From contig JAGFXR010000007.1 in the NCBI GenBank assembly GCA_017861365.1, positions 1 through 64,000 of the forward strand: a stretch of DNA of 64,000 nucleotides. Reading direction: 5' to 3'. Position 1 is the first letter of the stretch. Every line of letters begins with the position of its first letter. Shown here one piece after another: positions 61,399 to 64,000 of this stretch. The notes under the pieces are model-generated. The model saw only the letters and a list, made by a program, of their open reading frames with translations. It was not told the DNA's origin and did not search any database. Position numbers and translations under genes: made by a program. This DNA comes from Oscillospiraceae bacterium. Its GTDB lineage: Bacteria; Bacillota; Clostridia; Oscillospirales; Oscillospiraceae.

Positions 61399-62217
61399 TT
61401 ATTTTTGAGTATCCCGGACATAGAGCTGAACGCTGGACTTGCTGTCCAGCCGTTCGTCGATTTCAAACCGGTCCAGCGAACGGATCAGCTTGGAGAGCTT
61501 GGAGAAGCCGAAATTCCGGGGATCAAAATCCGGCTGCTTTTTCACCAGCAGATTGCCCAGCGGAGCCATGTTGGCAAAGCCGTCCTCCGAGGCCAGGTTC
61601 TCCACCGACTCCACAATGAGGTCGGTCACCTGGGACGGAAGGCGAAATTCGCTCTGGCTGGACTCATTGGACAGAAGAAGATCCGGTTCCTGCTCCTCCT
61701 CGGCGATTTTCCTGCGGGGCTGTTTCTTCTGCTCCTGCTTGGGCAGTTCTTTTGTACGCGCGGCTTCGCTGGCGGCGCGGATGACCTCAATATAGCTGAA
61801 CTTATCACAGGCGGCGATAAAGGGCTGGGGTGTTTTTCGCTCGCCCAGACCGAACACCTTTTTGCCCGCCTCCCGCAGTCTGGTGGCGAGCCGGGTAAAG
61901 TCGCTGTCACTGGAGACCAGGACAAAGCCCTCGCAGTTGCCGGCGTAAAGGATGTCCATGGCGTCGATGATCATGGCGGAATCCGTGGCGTTTTTTCCGG
62001 TGGTGTAGCTGTATTGCTGAACGGGGGCAATGGCGTGCTCCAGCAGCAGCGTCTTCCACGAGCCCATGTTGGGCGCGGTCCAGTCGCCGTAAATGCGCTT
62101 GATGGTGGGTGTTCCATACACCGTTACCTCGGACATAATATCTTTCAGCGCGGTGCGGGGAGCATTGTCCGCATCAATTAGAATTGCCAGACGAAGGTCC
62201 GCAAATTCATTTGCCAT
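61399..62217 (-). CDS. NYN-domain protein with OST-HTH/LOTUS domain
   Basis: Predicted RNA-processing nuclease, 272 residues: PIN-like NYN domain 1 to ~145 with acidic residues in 'AILIDADNAPR', 'ATDSAMIIDAMDILY' and 'LVSSDSDFTRLATRLREAGK'; a charged linker with many Gln/Lys/Glu (~150-185); an OST-HTH/LOTUS RNA-binding domain ~195-270 ('FGFSKLSKLIRSLDRFEI'). Targets unknown. GGAGG site; 15 bases after the nucleotidyltransferase gene. Confidence 0.9.
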   Translation of the reverse strand: MANEFADLRLAILIDADNAPRTALKDIMSEVTVYGTPTIKRIYGDWTAPNMGSWKTLLLEHAIAPVQQYSYTTGKNATDSAMIIDAMDILYAGNCEGFVLVSSDSDFTRLATRLREAGKKVFGLGERKTPQPFIAACDKFSYIEVIRAASEAARTKELPKQEQKKQPRRKIAEEEQEPDLLLSNESSQSEFRLPSQVTDLIVESVENLASEDGFANMAPLGNLLVKKQPDFDPRNFGFSKLSKLIRSLDRFEIDERLDSKSSVQLYVRDTQK

Positions 62218-62232
62218 AAAAAAACCTCCTGA

Positions 62233-62985
62233 TTATTGATCTTCCGGTTCCGAAGAAAGCTCATGTTCCACCTGAAGCAGCTGGGCGGGGGTATTGACCC
62301 CGAGCATTTCCCTTGGTGTGCAGACGGCGCATACGCCGATCCGTCCGCCGTGGGCGAGCAGATAGGCCGGCACGTCGGTCAGGTAGTATTCTCCCTGGGC
62401 GTTATCCGGGCGGAGGCTGCCCAGCGCCTCCAGCAGTCGGTCGGCCTGAAACACATAAACTCCCGCGTTTAACTCCCGCACCGTCTTTTCCTCCGGGGTG
62501 CAGTCCTTTTCCTCCACAATGCGAAGAAAGCCTCTGTCAGCATCCCGGATGACGCGGCCGTAAGGCAGCTCCTCTTCTGAAAAGCCGGAGAGGATGGTGC
62601 AGTCGTTCCGCTGAGAGCGGTGCGTTTCCACCAGGGCGCGATAGGTTTCCATCCGCATCAGCGGCATGTCGCCGCAGCACACCAGCACGTCCCCATGGAA
62701 CGATGAAAGCGCTTCGGATGCACACTGCACCGCGTGTCCCGTTCCGAGCTGCTCCAATTGCTCCGCCGCCGGATAGTCGGGATAGGCGGCCAGTATCTCC
62801 TCCCTGCGGTAGCCCACTACCAGGATGATATCCTCCCTGGGGATGAAATTCAGCGCATCCAGAACGTAATGAAGCAGCGGGTGACCCGCTGCCTGCCGCA
62901 TGACCTTGGGAAGGGTGACTCCCTCCGTTTGAAGCCTGGTACCCTTGCCGGCGGCGAGGACGATGGCCTTGACTGTGTGATTCAA
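62233..62985 (-). CDS. Sugar nucleotidyltransferase (GlmU N-terminal-like)
   Basis: 250 residues covering only the uridylyltransferase half of GlmU: 'AIVLAAGKGTRLQTEGVTLP' then 'KVM', 'QLGTGHAVQCA', 'VCCGDMPLM', 'ELNAGVYVFQADRLLEAL', 'GEYYLTDVPAYL'. The left-handed beta-helix acetyltransferase half is missing, so it makes an NDP-sugar, probably UDP-GlcNAc, and another gene must acetylate GlcN-1-P. The TTG 62985 has AAGGGG eight bases upstream; TTG 63006 has no site. Confidence 0.88.
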   Translation of the reverse strand: MNHTVKAIVLAAGKGTRLQTEGVTLPKVMRQAAGHPLLHYVLDALNFIPREDIILVVGYRREEILAAYPDYPAAEQLEQLGTGHAVQCASEALSSFHGDVLVCCGDMPLMRMETYRALVETHRSQRNDCTILSGFSEEELPYGRVIRDADRGFLRIVEEKDCTPEEKTVRELNAGVYVFQADRLLEALGSLRPDNAQGEYYLTDVPAYLLAHGGRIGVCAVCTPREMLGVNTPAQLLQVEHELSSEPEDQ

Positions 62986-63018
62986 ATGATTGCGCCCCTT
63001 TTTCAATCGGTATGCTTC

Positions 63019-63024
63019 ATTATA
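63019..63024 (-). promoter_or_regulatory. Extended -10 promoter of the nucleotidyltransferase-NYN-asnS operon
   Basis: TGG-TATAAT on the minus strand, 33 bases upstream of TTG 62985; -35 weak (TTTCAA, 17 bases). Confidence 0.6.
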
Positions 63025-63098
63025 CCATAATTAAGCTGAGTTTGAAACCAAAGATTTCTTTTCCTGCATCATTTTTATGTGTGTAATGATGTAACAAA

Positions 63099-63128
63099 CT
63101 CACGCAATCACCTGAGTGATCCCGTGAG
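63099..63128 (-). terminator. Terminator of the deacetylase-like gene
   Basis: CTCACG/CGTGAG and inner ATCAC/GTGAT stems, followed on the minus strand by TTTGTT. It lies 61 bases after the stop at 63190. Confidence 0.6.
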
Positions 63129-63189
63129 CCTGTGGGCCAATGATGCTCAGAACCGTTGGCATTGATTTTACTGGAATTCTCACCGTCTG

Positions 63190-64000
63190 TCAGAATGCGG
63201 TTTCCCGGACGGGACGGACGGTATAGGTATCGGAGGAGAGATGATTGAGCGCTCTGGCGGTGACAATGGCGGCATCGGAAGAAATCGAAAAGGTCAGCCG
63301 GATCTGAGAGGCCGAGGCGCTGATGGAAGAGAGCCTCAACGTGCTGTTCACGGTGATGGAGTTCTTCCAGCACAGCCAGCCGGCATCTTCCAGAGCCGTG
63401 CCGGCCGCGTTGCTGATTCCGTCCGCCAGCAGGAAATGGGTTTGAAGCATGGAGATGCCGCGCAGGAGGGTATTGCCGCTCTCTAAGGTGCTCAAAAGGG
63501 TGTCGGCATCGGTGTCCGCCGTCCCAGTGACGAGAAATCCGATTTGGTTTCCTGTGCCGATGATGGCGCGGATCTGGTCGTCATAGAGGCTAAGATCCTC
63601 GGGCCGGACAAAAAAGACGGCGGAGAGGCCGCGCCGGCTGAGCATGGTGAGCAGGTCATCCAGACCGGTGTCGTCCTCCAGCAGGAACGCGAGATAGACG
63701 GGAATCGTCTCTTTGGCGGTGTCTGAGTCGGTGTCTTCGGAAGGAGGCGGCGTGACAGGGGAACTGGGAGAGGTGTCCGTACCAGTGCTGGTGCCGGAGT
63801 TTTGGGAATCACTGGCGGCCTGCTTGCGCCGCACATAGTCATTCAGGTAGATCTGAAAGATACCGCTGGCCGAGCTGGCAAACTGATCGTCGCTGAGTAC
63901 CGCCTGGCTGTTGGTGACGCGCACGACGCTTCCGTACTCCGTGTAAGAGGTGGCACATTGGAACCCGAAAAACGCCGCCACGCTGGTGACCGGAACATAG
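63190..64000 (-). CDS. Secreted deacetylase-like protein with copper-amine-oxidase-type N-terminal repeat (partial)
   Basis: The 5' end lies beyond base 64000; about 270 C-terminal residues are visible. First part 'YVPVTSVAAFFGFQC' looks like the end of a copper amine oxidase-like N-terminal (stalk) domain, followed by a Ser/Thr/Pro linker. The C-terminal ~170 residues follow the strand order of NodB polysaccharide deacetylases ('IPVYLAFLLEDDTGLDDLL', 'LSAVFFVRPEDL', 'IIGTGNQIGFLVTGTADTD'). The catalytic F-D-D-G and H-x-x-x-H ligands are replaced (LEDD; no His), so activity is unlikely. Identification by fold pattern is tentative. Confidence 0.6.
   Translation of the reverse strand, partial: YVPVTSVAAFFGFQCATSYTEYGSVVRVTNSQAVLSDDQFASSASGIFQIYLNDYVRRKQAASDSQNSGTSTGTDTSPSSPVTPPPSEDTDSDTAKETIPVYLAFLLEDDTGLDDLLTMLSRRGLSAVFFVRPEDLSLYDDQIRAIIGTGNQIGFLVTGTADTDADTLLSTLESGNTLLRGISMLQTHFLLADGISNAAGTALEDAGWLCWKNSITVNSTLRLSSISASASQIRLTFSISSDAAIVTARALNHLSSDTYTVRPVRETAF

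Noticed and set aside
1-64000. tRNA, rRNA, insertion sequences, prophage, integrase or attachment sites
   Set aside because: Scanned for by eye. No transposase or integrase motifs, terminal inverted repeats, tRNA-like cloverleaf ends or rRNA signatures were noticed.

Overview
The window looks like the chromosome of a spore-forming, GC-rich member of the Clostridia (Bacillota). The Oscillospiraceae (Flavonifractor/Intestinimonas/Oscillibacter-like) are the best guess. Grounds: HrcA/CIRCE heat-shock control, a SpoVAC spore protein, an SLH-domain surface protein, a WalRK two-component locus with YycH/YycI-like partners, Firmicutes-type SigA promoters (TTGACA-N16/18-TATAAT), strong AGGAGG ribosome binding sites with frequent GTG/TTG starts, and a split methionine synthase. 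No rRNA, tRNA, CRISPR array, prophage or insertion sequence was seen. The first ~150 bases look like foreign sequence joined to the start of dnaK, so base 1 is probably the end of an assembled, possibly metagenomic, contig.

Layout. (1) 1-1920: the heat-shock operon hrcA-grpE-(dnaK) on the minus strand, with dnaK cut off after about seven codons. (2) 2.0-11 kb: a C_GCAxxG_C_C cysteine protein, recG, pyruvate carboxylase, secG and a two-gene ABC transporter. (3) 11.1-16.4 kb, plus strand: cysteine desulfurase, mutY, a PflX-like radical SAM protein, two tiny hydrophilic ORFs, an HD hydrolase and a LacI-type regulator with an incomplete DNA-binding domain. (4) 16.4-25.7 kb: RluA-type pseudouridine synthase, an acyl-CoA synthetase behind a palindrome-overlapped promoter, hemW, a secreted phosphodiester-glycosidase/SLH protein, spoVAC, a probable stand-alone noncoding transcript, an alpha/beta hydrolase lacking its nucleophile serine, and a CBS-domain protein. 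(5) 25.9-30 kb: a one-carbon/methionine operon (metF, separate MetH reactivation domain, metH). (6) A chemoreceptor, then a 659-base gene-free stretch carrying the S10 promoter and a terminator-like hairpin.

(7) 32.6-48.6 kb: one long S10-spc-alpha ribosomal cluster from rpsJ to rplQ, including secY, adk, map, a KOW-domain protein, infA, rpmJ and rpoA, ending in a strong terminator. Ribosomal protein S3 carries an unusual Gly/Asn/Arg-rich tandem-repeat tail. (8) 48.6-64 kb, all minus strand: a cell-envelope block with nudix-walR-walK-yycH-yycI, murA-walJ-rlmH-phosphosugar mutase, a D,D-carboxypeptidase, asnS, a NYN/LOTUS protein, a GlmU-like nucleotidyltransferase, and the 3' part of a secreted, deacetylase-like protein that runs off the window.

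Functionally, most of the window is core: translation, protein export, wall synthesis with its WalRK regulator, protein folding, DNA repair and one-carbon metabolism. The unusual items are small: the chimeric end, the orphan transcript after spoVAC, the degenerate LacI helix-turn-helix, the serine-less hydrolase, the S3 tail, the degenerate deacetylase-like protein, and several leader hairpins.
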